A stretch of DNA of 64,000 bases, taken from the NCBI GenBank assembly GCA_016785225.1, contig JAFBJZ010000831.1, positions 4,598,001-4,662,000 of the forward strand. The letters are read 5' to 3'. How positions within the stretch are numbered: the first letter of the stretch is position 1; the number at the start of each line of letters is the position of its first letter. A program made the translations under genes and the position numbers. The notes beneath the pieces are model-generated. The model was given only the letters and a program-made list of their open reading frames with translations. It was not told where the DNA came from and searched no databases. Source of the stretch: Psettodes erumei. Lineage: Eukaryota > Chordata > Actinopteri > Pleuronectiformes > Psettodidae. Positions 52,091-64,000 of the stretch are shown here, one piece after another.

Positions 52091-53712
52091 GAAAATTGTT
52101 CACTGTCATTAGTGACCTCAGTATTAGCTGCTCCAAAAATAACACACTGATGCTGACAGAAAGAGACACATTAAAGGCAAGGTTTCTAATAATAAACGTT
52201 GCCCTGGAGGACTGGTATCCTTAATTTGTGGGGGGATAAGACAGCCAGTCGTGTCCTTTTTCCATTCTGCACTGTGACTGTGCCAACACACACATCCATA
52301 CACACTCGTACACAGATCCCAGGCACTAATGACCCCATGTCTGGCCTGTATATCTGTTAAACTGACTGAGGACTCCTCAGGGCTTCAGACTGGAACTCAC
52401 TTGACCTGAATACACACACACGCACACATTCCGCACAACTCACACACCTATCCATTCTAACACAGACAAGCACCACATTTTCCCTACTCGCATCCTAGAA
52501 TTACAAAGTTACATAAAGAGACCCAGTTAGGTTGTGAGACACATTCATCTTCATGCTGAATTAGTCCAAGAATAAAACTTGTCAGATTATTGTTTAGAGG
52601 ACGGATGCAGTGGTCTGATCCAAAGGTTTCTGAAGTCAGTCAGAACAGGCTGTCACAGCCTGGCTAAACACAAAACAAGACAAATTATTTCACACAAATT
52701 TCAAATTTGGCAAAATGAGAGCACTGACTTTGAATCAGTACTCAAAGAGTGGATACACTGAAATCAGGTACTGATATTGGTGATGGGATAAACAAAGTCA
52801 GATAGTTGCATCCATAGTGTAGTGTAACTGTAAGCACAATGTTGATAATTTCTTCTTCTATCTCACCTAAAGCAACATTTGTTCTTATCTTGCCACAGTG
52901 TGCCAAACAGATGTAGGACCTCCATACATGTGCACAACCTCTTTGTCCTCTTGAGAAATGTGAATATGTCAAACATCTAAACTACAGTCTCTAACCATTT
53001 TCAAACATCATCATCAACTTCAGACAGCTCCCCTCTACCAGGACTGAGCGTCCAGTGGTCCATCTCATCATAAAAGTCTGTCTAGGATTTTTTTTTCTTC
53101 TGTACATTTGAATGGGAGTCACATGAGGAGGTGAAAGGGTCAACAACATCACAACAGCAGGGAGCCTTATAGGGGACATCACTGGGCCTCTCCTCTACTT
53201 CTTTCTGATGTTTTTTACTACCACCTTAATGACTTAAATTGTGTCCAATTAAGCAGAGCTGGAAAGACGCATCCCCACTCTGGGCCTTCAGAGTTCCTTC
53301 TGTGCTGTGGCAGTGGAGCATGTGTTTAATTAGAACACTCTAAAAAGACTGTAACGGAGTGTTTCTCCAGGAATGTTAATCATTAGTGAGATCCTGACTG
53401 AGCAGCTCTTAACTGTTTTAGAGTATTGTTGGATTCCACGATTTTCCTTTTGAAGCCATGTGGCTCAGGAAAATGCTTCCACGTGTAGGAAATGCCAACT
53501 CTTTCTTCTTCTTCATCTTTTTTTTAGACTGCCTCCTCTCCTTCTACAATAACTTGCTGGTACCACTCTTGCCCGAGAATTGCCTGTTTTGTTACGGCGG
53601 GCTCATTCATGTGTCCGTTTGAGCCCGGGGCTGGAAACACACAGGAAATAATTTCCTTACCATATGAAAGATATGTTGTTGAACCTTGAGGAAAATTGAG
53701 GAGAAAAGCCAA

Positions 53713-53746
53713 TGTGTGTGTGTGTGTGAGGGGGAGAGAGAGAGAA
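53713..53746. repeat. (TG)n followed by GA-rich microsatellite
   Basis: A short TG tract is followed directly by GGGGGAGAGAGAGAGA, forming a compound simple repeat. Confidence 0.85.
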
Positions 53747-56700
53747 ACAGAGGTTTAAGTGGTGTGTGAGTTAGACGTTCTGAAAGTGTGAGGTCATACA
53801 CTAAAGATTTTGTGGAGTCCTAAAGGTCACAGGTGTTGAACCTGGATATTGGGGTACTGTTTCAACAGTAGTGATTACCTATTCACATAGAAATTAAGTT
53901 TTTCTGGTAATGGGGGAAATATTTAAATTTTGTTATAAAAATATAAAAAGCATGATGATGAAAACAGAGCCCTGTTAGTTGAACTCATTGACTTCAGGTG
54001 TTAAGAGGGCTGTTTGTAATTCTGTGTCCATATTCCTCCCAGTGTGTACATGGAGACCACACATGACAGGCTTTGCCTTTTGCTGATCCAGCGCTTTTGT
54101 CAGCTCAAGTGTGTAGTGTAAGAGCAGCCCATTCATCCTCGACCCGCTCTGTTAGCAGACAGCCACAGGCTTTTGTTGAGTTATAGTGTCCTCAAATAAA
54201 GGGGCTTCCTCCCTTTAACAGCCCCGGGGAGCTCTGTCGCTCCACTTCCCATTGTTCCCAATGAGGTCCAACTTTTACAACTAGGTGAGAGGGTGTCAAA
54301 TCGAGGGTGAAATATGAGCCCCATCCTGTTCGTACATCTCTGCAATGTTTGGAAAAGTGGTTAGCGAGCAGTATGCTTATGATAAAATGGAGAAACTACC
54401 GGTGGGCTGACACCAGGCTGGTGGGGATGTTACAGGTTATTCCACAGAAGCTGGACACTCAAGTTGTATTACTTCACATGCAACACAACAGGGTTACAGC
54501 AAATCAAATAAAGCAGAAATAAATGGGTAGATAAGTTATACATCACTGTATGTTCAATGAGAATGTTTCCACTAAATCAAGGCCATTCAAGCTGAAATCT
54601 ACTCAGTAATTATCGCATTGGTTCACCAGTCACCAGAACCACGTACTGTAATCTAATAATTAAATACAGACAGCTTGGTTGTAGACTCTGAATTTAAGTG
54701 TTGTGACCTTTGCTGTTGCTGTTTGATAAGTAAGAAAATTTGATTTGTACTCAGAGTGCAAAAGTGCAAATGTAACTTTCTCATTACCATAAATCTCGAT
54801 GTCGTTTTTCATTTAGATTTTTCCCATTCAGTGCTCTTGAGAAACACATGATCCTTCAGTAAGGTCAAGTGTCAAGTAAGTAAATGTTTCTCTTTAATTT
54901 TTACAAATGTCTCTTGTCAAAAACTGAGCTTAGATCTAAGCTTTGGCCTCAGCTGCCTCCAAAGTGTCAGAGTAAAACAGTAAAAACGGGGTTATGTGAG
55001 GGTTATAGGGCTAACAAGCCCACAGTCTGACCTGAGTTTGTCAGCGCCAATCTAGCTAAGTCAATATCAATGCTCTGACTGCTCCACCAGTTGACCTTTT
55101 CCTCCCTCTCTCAGAGCGTAAAAAGGATTGTTGTTACAGTAGAGTGATAGGCTTTTATTGGCCTTTATAACTGAGGGCTTTGTTGGGCCTGTGTCCTGCT
55201 AATACCCATTGGCAAGTCATTTAAACCTTGAGAATGCCTTCTTTTTATAAGTAAACTCATACACCAGTGAGAGCTATCTCAACAATGGTCACCAGTGACA
55301 GTAAGTTAGAGACTGACCTTCCCTTTGCCCCTTTGTTATCCCAATTTATGACATGTCTTCAGACAAAAATTTGACTTGATGAATCAGATTACATTAGGCT
55401 TTAACTCCTGCTCGTGTCCATCTCTGTACAATCTTTCACATTGGGGATTAAATCCATACTGCCCAGATATACATGGCATTCAGCTTTGACTACATTTTTT
55501 ATGGGTACTCTTCAAGGACATGTTCAGACCAGAGAAGAATGCAGTTTTATTGTGTATCGGGTGTTGGTTCTGATGAGGATCATCCCTGTCCTGTCATTGT
55601 CAGGGCATGCTGGTCATGGGCTACCTTGCCGCTAGCACAGGGTGTTTTCTTTTTTTTTTTACAGCAGTTAGAAGGTGCAGACCAGGTGTGAGGTGCTGTT
55701 CAGGTCGTTGTGGCTATGACAGGGGAATGGGCCGTAAAGCCCCGGGGCCATAGATTTATGGGTCATCTGGTGCTCTTTAAGGTCAAGGGTCAGGGATGCA
55801 TGACTTGTCCATCTTTATATTATTCAACTATCTAAGGTGAACCTTGAACTGTGCAGCAAGATACTTTCAACTATGGGCTCGTACAAGCTTGGAGTGTTAT
55901 TCCAATGCAGGTTTCTCATTGGAGACTAAAGATAATGCACAGATGTCTTTGAATAGTTGCTCACCCCTAGTTTATTGTTGAAGGCCATTGTTTCCTCTTT
56001 TGCAGTTTCGGTGTCCTGACATTTGAACTTCAAAGATATTTGATGTCATTCAATGTAGTTTAAAAATCTGCATGTTTTAAATGAGGAATAACTCTTTTAG
56101 GAGGGACACTGTTTCAGCAAAGCTTCATAGGTGTCAAAATCTGGAATAAACAGGGATAGGTAGGGGTAGGGATAGGTAGGGATAATCATCCCTACACTTT
56201 GAGGGTATTAGGAACAATTCAGTTTCCTCATATGGGTGCCAGCAAGTACGGTCTGCAACTTTTGTTCAGAATAGTTTACCATCTCAGCTTTGCATTTCAT
56301 TAATGCTCCCCTAAACTCCCATAGAAAAAGGCAGGATGCTGTGTTGTCCCTCCTCTCTAAGACTTACTAATAGAGCAGGATGCCTGAGTCTTTTGGATCA
56401 GCACAAAGGCCTGAGGTTTGCTGTCAAAGGGGACCTCTCCTCCCTAACCTTGGCTGCTACAATGACTTTGTGCATTTGTCCATGTCCTTTTCTGACTGAC
56501 ATTTTGATTAAACAACACGTTTACTAGAAAGTATACTGATGCGTTACCACAGCAGAACATCACTGCATTGATGCTTAAGCTGCACAAATCAGCTGATGTC
56601 TGGTCTAATTTAAGGACACCGTTGACTTTTAACCAAACCAGCATTGAATATACTGTGGATGTGTGCTAAATGTTCAAAATGTTAAAAAAAAATTCATTTC

Positions 56701-57918
56701 AAAAACTATTTCATTGTGTTCACTACATAACAGATTTGACCTTTTGTGAGCCCTGTTATATCAGTCCTCCACTTAAAAACCCACAATGCTTCATGCACAG
56801 TTTCAAGTTCAAAGAATTACATCCTGATGTCACCGCCACAAAATTCAACAGCTGCTAAAATGTTTAGAAAGAAAGCAATTTTAGCCATTTAATAGATTCC
56901 TTGCTTCCTTGTAAAATGTTCTACTGCTTTGTTTTACAGTCTTAAAGTATGTTAAAACTCCACAACAAAACCTCACACTGAAAAGGGTACATGTTAGTTA
57001 TCTAAGTCACAATTCTGTACGCTACAAAACACGTCCTTGTAGGAGAAAGTAACCCTTTGGCATTGCAACCAAATGACTACAAAAGGATGCAAAATGTGTA
57101 ACTGTCTAGGAATTGACCTGAACTGGTCACTTTTGTTTTCTGAGGCAACAGGAAGAGAATCACGTTCTGGCATTCCTGCAGAGGTGAAGGAGAGGCAGAG
57201 GTCAACTGTGCCACCCCCCATATCATGTAGTTTCTATAGCCTTGCAGCAACTCCTTTTATATATTTAATTGTTTTGTTTAACATTACATTATAAACTCAC
57301 AGATTCCCTTGACAACAGATTTATGGTTGCATTCATTGCTTTGTCTGTGATTTATATTTTAAAGGCCTGATAGCAAGTCTCAAGTAACCTTTGCTTACAT
57401 CATGTTAGAGGGAAGGGTAATGTGAGGCTGAGCCAGGAAGTTGTAGATAGTAGGAAGCAATCTTCTTCCGTAGTGGGATAAATAAAGCATCTTTTGTTCA
57501 CTCTAGCCAGCAATCACTCTATAATCAAAGCTGTAGTTAGCAGACATTGCTCTCTAACTTGTGCCTTTTTAAGGGTGCAACAAAAAAGAGAGACAACCAC
57601 CAGATAAACCAAAGCCTGCCTGCAACATTCACCACCTTCCCCACATCGTTGAGCTGCTGATAGGGAAGGAGAGAGAAGACTGTCATGTGAAAGCTGTTGT
57701 GGATGCGGGGCGGTCAGAGTGGTTTAAAACGAGCTTTGCCATCACTGATGTGCTTCTTAAAAGTTCAGTTTCTGTGAGCTGCAGCTCTACTGGTGGTTCT
57801 CATTTGGAAGCATATGTCTGAAGTATGAGGGGATTGTCAGCGGAGTGGAGACGCCTCGCTCTTACATACCCTGCTGTGACTGGCTGCTTGGAGGTTAAGG
57901 GGCCGGCTGAGGTTAAGA

Positions 57919-57948
57919 GGGTTGGGTTGGGGGGAGGAGGAGGAGGAG
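57919..57948 (+). other. G-rich tract upstream of candidate alternative exon
   Basis: GGGTTGGGTTGGGGGG followed by a run of AGG triplets. Short runs of three or more G separated by TT could allow a G-quadruplex, though only three clearly separate runs of that length are present. It lies 120 bases upstream of the candidate exon at 58070. Confidence 0.35.
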
Positions 57949-58069
57949 TGGTTGGTGAGGGAGACAGGGGTGGGATGACCATCTGGTTTAGCCTCTCCAT
58001 GTACACGCACGCGCACACACCCCTCAAACACTCTCTCCCACGCACTCAGACAGACTGACTTTTTTACAG

Positions 58070-58265
58070 TCTCAGCTTTGATATGGGCTGGTACTGTGCT
58101 GACAGATCTGGTAGAGGAGGCTGACTGCTTCTGTCCTGGAAACAGAGCTCTGAGGATCTTGCTTAGATATGGAGCCCAGAGGCTGGTGCAGATTCTAGGA
58201 CTGGATATAGTGGTGATAAGACCCTTTTTCCCCTGCTCGCCACAGGAGAGTTGTCCTACACTGAG
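58070..58265 (+). other. prickle1: Candidate alternative or second 5' non-coding exon of prickle1
   Basis: The acceptor ACTTTTTTACAG ends at 58069, and the donor CTGAG|GTAAGACC has GT at 58266-58267, bounding a 196-base interval. The interval is open in one frame from 58078, but that frame does not join in frame with the Prickle start: the splice to 63651 would reach a stop at once. It would therefore be untranslated. The GC-richer flank at 57.7-58.0 kb could also serve as an alternative promoter. No transcript data support it, and splice-like pairs do occur by chance. Confidence 0.35.
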
Positions 58266-61200
58266 GTAAGACCAATAGGGAAATAACTGAAGAGGATATT
58301 ATCAGGTTTCTCACAGGAACATTCCTTGGTCACAATGAGGCTGAAAGAAATTGAGATTTTAATGTATTGCACATCTTGAACTGTCTTTTGGCTCTAGATG
58401 AAACAAGTCTGATGCCGATTTGTAAATTTAAGATATGTACATGCAATGAAATATACATGAATCTGGATTTATTTAATGGGGAAATTGTTTAAGTCTTGAC
58501 CACAATATTTCAGGAGTTTGAAGACATACAGCATATTATAGGTGGAGGTGAAGCGCTGTGCACCTTATTTGTAAGTGAAAGTCTGCATTAAGGATACTTT
58601 TTTGATGAAGGTGGTGTGAAAGGGTGTCAGTGGTCTGTACTGTAAACTTAATCCCCTGGGATGTAGATGTGTTTGACGTCTGCTCTGTGACAGTAGCATG
58701 TGCTTGTGTTGAGTCTTAGTTCAGTCTGCATACAGGTGGTCTCCCTAGCACAGATCTCTGTGGGGATGACACTCCCATCCATTTGGTCTTGAAAAAACAC
58801 TCCCCCGGCCTCAAAAAGGAGGCCTCCATACGCTGACCAAACTTTAACCATGTTGCAACTCAACTAATTAAACCAAGCTCATCTCTGTCCTTCTTGTATG
58901 ATTTTCAGCCAGTGTTTCCACCTTGGTATTTTCAAAGTGATGGGCTTCACATATCTCCTTCCTTAGTGTTTTTTTTAAGGGTTTGGTTTTATGATTGTCA
59001 GTTGTTTTATTGGATCTTGCACTTACAAGTTTAACCTTAAACACTGGTTACTTAGGTTTACATGTGAGAATGCTGATTCATACAGCAATCTGTTTGTCAA
59101 ACAAATCCAATCTTTCCTCCAGTTTGGCTTTTTTGTTCAAAATGATAAAACATGAAGTGCCAATAGTTGACAGGCTGTCATTTGTAAGATGTATGTGGGC
59201 ACAAGGAGAGCAATAATACTATGCATATTTTTTTTTCTGCAGCTAAGATGTATCTTGTCTGACATAAAAAGAAAGAAACCGATATTCCAAGTTCAAGCTC
59301 AAGTAAGCAGGGGCTTTGAACAGAAAATCTTGTTTTTCTCTTCAACTAGAGCCTATCCTGCATTGCTGAGCTCGCAGGAGCCAAGTAAAACATGTTGTGC
59401 TGGTCCACACTGACAGAGAGCACTGTGTTGGGTTGTATGCGTGTCCATCATCCACTTCCTAGAGGAATATAGACAGTAATTCAGACCAGAAGCTGCTTAT
59501 TTTTCCTATGCACTCTCTCAAAGGTTGTTAATCCAAGGCTCCAGTGTCTGGATTTTGGGGGACTCTGGTCGCAGTGTTGTTGAACACTCTTTTAAAGTGT
59601 CACTGTGGTTGTATTTATTGGTTAGTCACAGTGTGAGGTTCTGTGAGAGGTTTGTGTTCCATAAAGTGATAAATAAGTTTACACTGTAGTTAACATCTTT
59701 AGTCTCTACAGTACTTTCTTTAGGGTGAGTACATGTCAATGGTTATTTTGTTACTTAATGTACCAAATTTGCACCAACTCATTCACTGAGTTTCTGTTAC
59801 ATGGAGCTTGCTGCAATACAAACTTGCTGATGTGATGACCTCCTTTTCTGCTCCTCCTGTCCCAGTCATGCTCCTCCTCTTACAGGAAATGGCAGCAGTT
59901 GAGTGGAGATCATCAGTGAGATGTTGTTCACCTGGTTTGCTGGTCTGGAGAGTTTACTTAGCTGGCTCCCTGAGTTTGACTCTCTTTGTCTCAGCTCCCA
60001 TATGTGCTCCTGGGTTTTGGTTTGCTCTTTTGTTACAGCAGTTTTCTGGTTCTGTTAGGTCATGCATTCAAGCATTCCTTTTCATCACTGATTTGGGGTT
60101 TATTTGTAGTTTTGGTAATGTTTTTTTGTTGTTGTTTTTCTTTAATAAGTAGTCTACTCTTTATCGAACTTCTGTGTTCTCCCTCCCTTGTCATGTCATG
60201 AAAAGCTATTAGTCATTGTACAGTCTTTTTGCTAAGATACAGATCCTTCCATTCATTCTACATGGTTGTGGGAGGTTTTAAAATCTTGATTCGCTGAAAA
60301 CCTTTCAAAGCAAGGGTGTGTTTTGAGCTTCACTCTTTCACCTGCCTTGACTTAAATTTCCTCCCTTTAGTGGAACAAGACACATTAACATTTTCATACA
60401 TGTCAGTCAGCCTCAGCTTGATAGAAACCCCCACCACCCTCTGGACCTCTATGGACAGATCAGTCAGATATGCAAGCCTGGAGCTCCCAAAGCCATGTTA
60501 ACAAGCCCCTTTACAAAAGAGTGAGGGGCTGTTAAACATTCAGGACTGCAGGGGTCTGACTAATGTGGGAGGAGGGCAGGGCAGGGGGGGAGTGGAACAG
60601 TAAGAAGGGGGAGTTTAAAAGCTAATCTCACAAACCATAAGTCCTTTGTTAGAAGAAAAACTTTAAAAGCCAGCACAAGTGATGAGTCAGTGAGTTGGCA
60701 AGTCAATGTAAGCATGGTTAAGTTAGTTGGCTCAGTGCTTCTGTCATTCAAAAATTCAAGGAAGTGTTCTGGGCAAAGTCAGAGGAAATGAACTGCATGA
60801 CATCTAAAGGGAAAATTAGCATGTGAGCAGATGTGGTTGTATGAGAAGGGGCTTTGCCTTAGACAGATCTGTGTACATCCTGTATTCCTCTTTGCGGGCC
60901 TGGCTGAAATTCAAGCCTGACATTCCTGTGAGTCAGGTTTGGCGAAGACGTCCTCACGGAGACTTGCCCAACATGTGAAAGCAAACATCTTTCTAACAAA
61001 TGTAGCGCATGAGTGAGTCTTTGCCTGATAAAATGTGAGGCTGTGAAGTTTGAGTCTCTTGGCTCCTGACTGAACCTGCCTATAGTTAGCTATCTCCCAA
61101 GTGAAACCCAAGCTTCTCTCAAACAAGGCCACATTTTTGCAGGCTATTTTGGTCTCATTTGAAAGTCAATAGATGCAACTAGAACAAGAGTGTCTTTTTT

Positions 61201-63650
61201 GTCACTCTGTTCTCTCATCTGAAGACAGGTTTAGGTTTGAGGGCTTTAACTGTCATGTTTATGGAGATAACACACCACATCTTCAGGAGAAAAAAGGAGA
61301 TAAACAGGCTCCTGATGGAACAAGCCTTCAGTGGAGTCCGTTACAAAGGCACCATTGTTCAGGACATCAGAGGTGTTGTAATGGGACATGTCATAAGCCA
61401 ATTCGCCTGACTTGACACTTTGTGGCACATTGCAGTCCCAAATTTTAAAAAGAGACCCACGAATCCATTGCCTTGCCACCGCTATCCATCACACTTAACT
61501 CTTGATTGTATTTGATTGGTCAGGACACATGAGGGCATGCCAGTAGTTGGCAGAGGCGAGGCTGAGGGGGCCTGACTTGTCCTTGAGGAAGATGAGCTGA
61601 TATGAATAGCCAGTAGCTGCCTGGCATGTAGTGTGCGTGTGTGTTGGGGGGATGGGGGTTTCCGGCTTGCCAGTATCTCAAAGAGTCGTTACTAAACAAA
61701 AAGCAGAGTACACAAATGTACAGCTGACCGTGACAAGGTGTTTATGGCACCACATGTGTGTTGACCACCATAGCCAACAGTAGTGTCTATGTTTGCATGC
61801 CAGTGTCCATGTTGGCTTCAGCATAAATCTCTGCATTCCCTCTTCATGCATGCATCGAAGCTGTACACTCCCCAAGGGCAGCCATGCATATATATCATTC
61901 CAGAAGAGAGCGTAGATTTTCAGGGCCCTTTACTGTCACCCTTGTGTTCAAAGGCTGCATTTGAGTATGTCTGGTTTTCTCAGCTGTCTCTAGGCAGCCC
62001 TCCTTGCCTGGCCATAGGGGGTGGAGGCTTTGGGGGAGGTGGTGTAAGGGACAGGCTGCTGGACGCTGGCTGGGCTCCCATTTGATCTCAGCTAGAGCCC
62101 TTGGCCTGTGAGAAATGATCACAACTGGCTTTGTCCTGCAAAGCTTACAGCAGCTCAGGAAATAAAGTTAGAGACTTTTGGGAGCAATTTGGTCAGTGAT
62201 TAATGGTTATTCACAATTAGGCTAAACTAATGGAATTTTTTAATTGATTTGTTCACAAAATTAGTGAATTCAATGCCATTGCTCTTTTTCACACAGAAAA
62301 GTGCGCGTCACGACCATGTAACTATAACAACACATTCTTCCTCTTAGTATGAAAGGTCTAATTCATTAGCAATGACATTTGCAAATGCAAGATCAACATT
62401 GCTATTTTATGCATTACTGAATCAGCTTTCAGTTGGTAATAGTCAGTTGTGGCAACAGTTGCTGCTACTTCAAAATTTGCTATCTGTCTTATGAAGATGT
62501 ATTTTTAATCCATCTTTACACAGGCTTATTCTGTTATTGTGTCGGTTATTACTGCAGGACGAGTCATTCCTGCAAATGTTCACGGGTCAACACTGTACCA
62601 ATCTTTTGATCTACTTTTTTCCTTCTGTTGCATTGTGTCCAACTGAATATCAGTCGACCCCATCCATCCAAATCCCCCCTCTGTCTGTCTGTCCGTCGAT
62701 CCGTCCCTCCCTATCAACTACTTCACCTGTCTGTGGCATTGCTCTGTCCATCTGAAAGATGAAAGGATGATCAGACACTGGCTGCAGCAGGTTAGAAAAC
62801 AAACAGTCCAAAGAAAAAGGTTGAGATGAAGGGAAGAGACCGGGATTGTGGACATTCTCCATATGGTAGCCCTGTCTTAAGGCCATGCCTGTGTTTATAC
62901 AGACCTCAGGCTCAAGTGATCATCCAGCTTCAGATCCCATGTGGTGGCCCCTCTTGGGAAATAGTATGATGTAGCATCTAAGCAGGCTAAAACAATGAGT
63001 CAATCAGACCTAAGTAGCACAGATAAGGTGAAACAACCGTGTCTGGTGTTCTTATTTTTGTGCTAATGGCAAAACTAAATTACAGCATAAGAAAGGAATG
63101 CGCGAGGTCTGTGCAACATTGCACAAGACTGTGGTGCACATATAAGCAACTCTGAATTCTCTCTGCATTTTTATGAATGGCCAACTGCTTGTTACTGTCA
63201 ATGTAATGAGATCGGACGTCACCTCATGAAGCTTTTGCAATTTCCTAATGGTCTCTGTATCCTCAAAAGCCACATGAGGAGGGCACATGTTTAACTGCCA
63301 CCACAATAGCAGTGAAAGGGTATAGTTCTCTTTATGAGTGTCTTTATGAAGTAGACTCATCACCAGAAGTGAACCAAGAAAAGCCAGCTCAGATACCATA
63401 ATGGGTTTTCGAAGGGGATGTGTGGGCTTCATGAAAGAGACAGCACTGGTGTGATTCAGCTGGTGGTTAACATTCAGCGGAATGGCACTGACACGAGAGC
63501 AGATTAGATGGAGTGACGATAGCATTATGTGGTGGCTGGCTGATGTAATGGCCCGTTAACCAAAAATTCATTTTCTTGTCCCCTTTAATCCTTCTTCTCC
63601 TTCCCATTTCTCTCTATTTTTTCTTTACTTTTCTTTACTTGTCTGTCTAG
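58266..63650 (+). other. Putative prickle1 intron immediately before the first coding exon
   Basis: Ends in a long pyrimidine tract (63585-63648) and an AG at 63649-63650. No other recognisable exon was found. A weak exon-like interval at 59243-59299, with a long T-tract acceptor and CAA|GTAAGC, was noted but has no coding resemblance. The 157-codon minus-strand frame at 63052-63525 shows no domain. Confidence 0.5.
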
Positions 63651-63854
63651 TAAAGAGAGAGTCTGATGAGCCTCCCGACTGTGGCTGTGTCGGCAGCTGG
63701 CTTGCAGGGTGGGACACGCCAGCGTGATTTGATGATGGAGCAGAAAGTCAGTAAGCTGACCTCTGGCTTTCAACGCAGCTCCACCTCCGATGATGACTCA
63801 GGCTGTGCGCTGGAGGAGTATGCCTGGGTACCACCTGGCCTTAGGCCTGAACAG
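63651..63854 (+). CDS. prickle1: Prickle planar cell polarity protein, first coding exon (N-terminal part)
   Basis: The exon is bounded by a pyrimidine-rich acceptor (CTGTCTAG, ending 63650) and a donor CAG|GTGAGG at 63855, phase 0. It encodes the Prickle N-terminus: MEQKVSKL, then STSDDDSGCALEEYAWVPP, then GLRPEQ, which is the start of the PET domain. The remaining PET domain, the three LIM domains and the C-terminal prenylation motif must lie beyond the right edge. Prickle acts at the cell cortex with Vangl in planar cell polarity and convergent extension. Three in-frame ATGs exist (63666, 63732, 63735). The one at 63735 has the best context (A at -3, G at +4) and lines up with the conserved Prickle start, so translation probably begins there, with 40 residues in this exon. 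The residues QRSS, the K before SKL and the G before FQR favour prickle1 over prickle2. The a or b paralogue cannot be decided. Confidence 0.85.
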
Positions 63855-64000
63855 GTGAGGGGGGAAAAATGCATACGGTAGACTACTTTGGGTTATTGTT
63901 AATGAAATTCATGACGTTATTGTGAGCCGAGTTTAAACAAGTCTGCCTGGTTTGGATTTGACCATTTTGTAATACAAAGAAGATTTGAAGCACAATGTTC
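63855..64000 (+). other. Start of the next prickle1 intron, cut by the window edge
   Basis: Begins with a consensus donor GTGAGG and contains no recognisable coding sequence before the edge. Confidence 0.75.

Larger units (their letters stand above)
46851..58069 (+). other. Putative prickle1 5' intron, first part
   Basis: No coding exon with a recognised domain was found. It holds large TG microsatellites at 48.7-48.8 kb, two short tandem duplications (49832 and 51112), a C-run at 52065-52090 and a G-rich purine tract at 57919. The reading frames of 113-160 codons around 48.5-49.0 kb exist only because they run through the TG/CA repeats. Confidence 0.45.

Noticed and set aside
59243..59299. 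Interval with a TTTTTTTTTCTGCAG acceptor and CAA|GTAAGC donor
   Set aside because: Very short, no similarity to Prickle or any family in any frame. Such pairs are common in intronic sequence.
63052..63525. 157-codon minus-strand open frame
   Set aside because: No recognisable domain, no supporting splice or polyadenylation context, and residue composition without pattern. A frame of this length is unremarkable by chance in 64 kb.

Overview
The window is a piece of ray-finned fish chromosome, almost certainly an acanthomorph teleost. Three things point there: a first coding exon of a vertebrate Prickle gene with a GT donor, a CD2-type immunoglobulin receptor, and diverged copies of dispersed repeats that I recognise from memory as common in spiny-rayed fish genomes. 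Dinucleotide TG/CA microsatellites are frequent, CpG is generally depleted, and there is no bacterial-style gene packing. No CRISPR array, rRNA or intact tRNA was seen.

Layout. 1-5.0 kb is gene-free. At 5.09-7.11 kb on the minus strand lies one complete, apparently intronless gene: a 338-residue CD2-like cell-surface protein with a signal peptide, a cysteine-poor V-like domain, a four-cysteine C2 domain, one membrane span and a signalling tail, followed by a putative 1 kb 3' UTR with twin AATAAA signals. 7.1-45.7 kb is a long gene-poor stretch holding microsatellites and decayed mobile repeats (about 7.6, 11.3, 14.4, 33.1, 38.6 and 42.9 kb), plus one isolated CpG-rich patch at 30.5-31.0 kb. 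A CpG island at 45.76-46.85 kb contains a sequence ending in a consensus splice donor (46183) and is the best candidate promoter and 5' non-coding exon of the Prickle gene. A second possible 5' non-coding exon with good splice sites lies at 58070-58265. The first protein-coding exon of prickle1 (prickle2 not fully excluded) is at 63651-63854, and the rest of that gene lies beyond the right edge.

Interpretation. The two genes are not functionally linked. Prickle is a planar cell polarity regulator expected to have a large 5' intron and a gene-poor upstream landscape, which fits what is seen. The CD2-like gene sits inside that landscape, reads on the opposite strand and has no introns in its coding region although receptors of this class are normally multi-exon, so a retrocopy that kept an intact reading frame is a reasonable explanation. 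Its tail combines a YxxM motif, a YxN motif and a PxPxPR motif, a set more like CD28 plus CD2 than mammalian CD2 alone. This is the most interesting feature of the window. I see no evidence of an entirely new multi-gene system.
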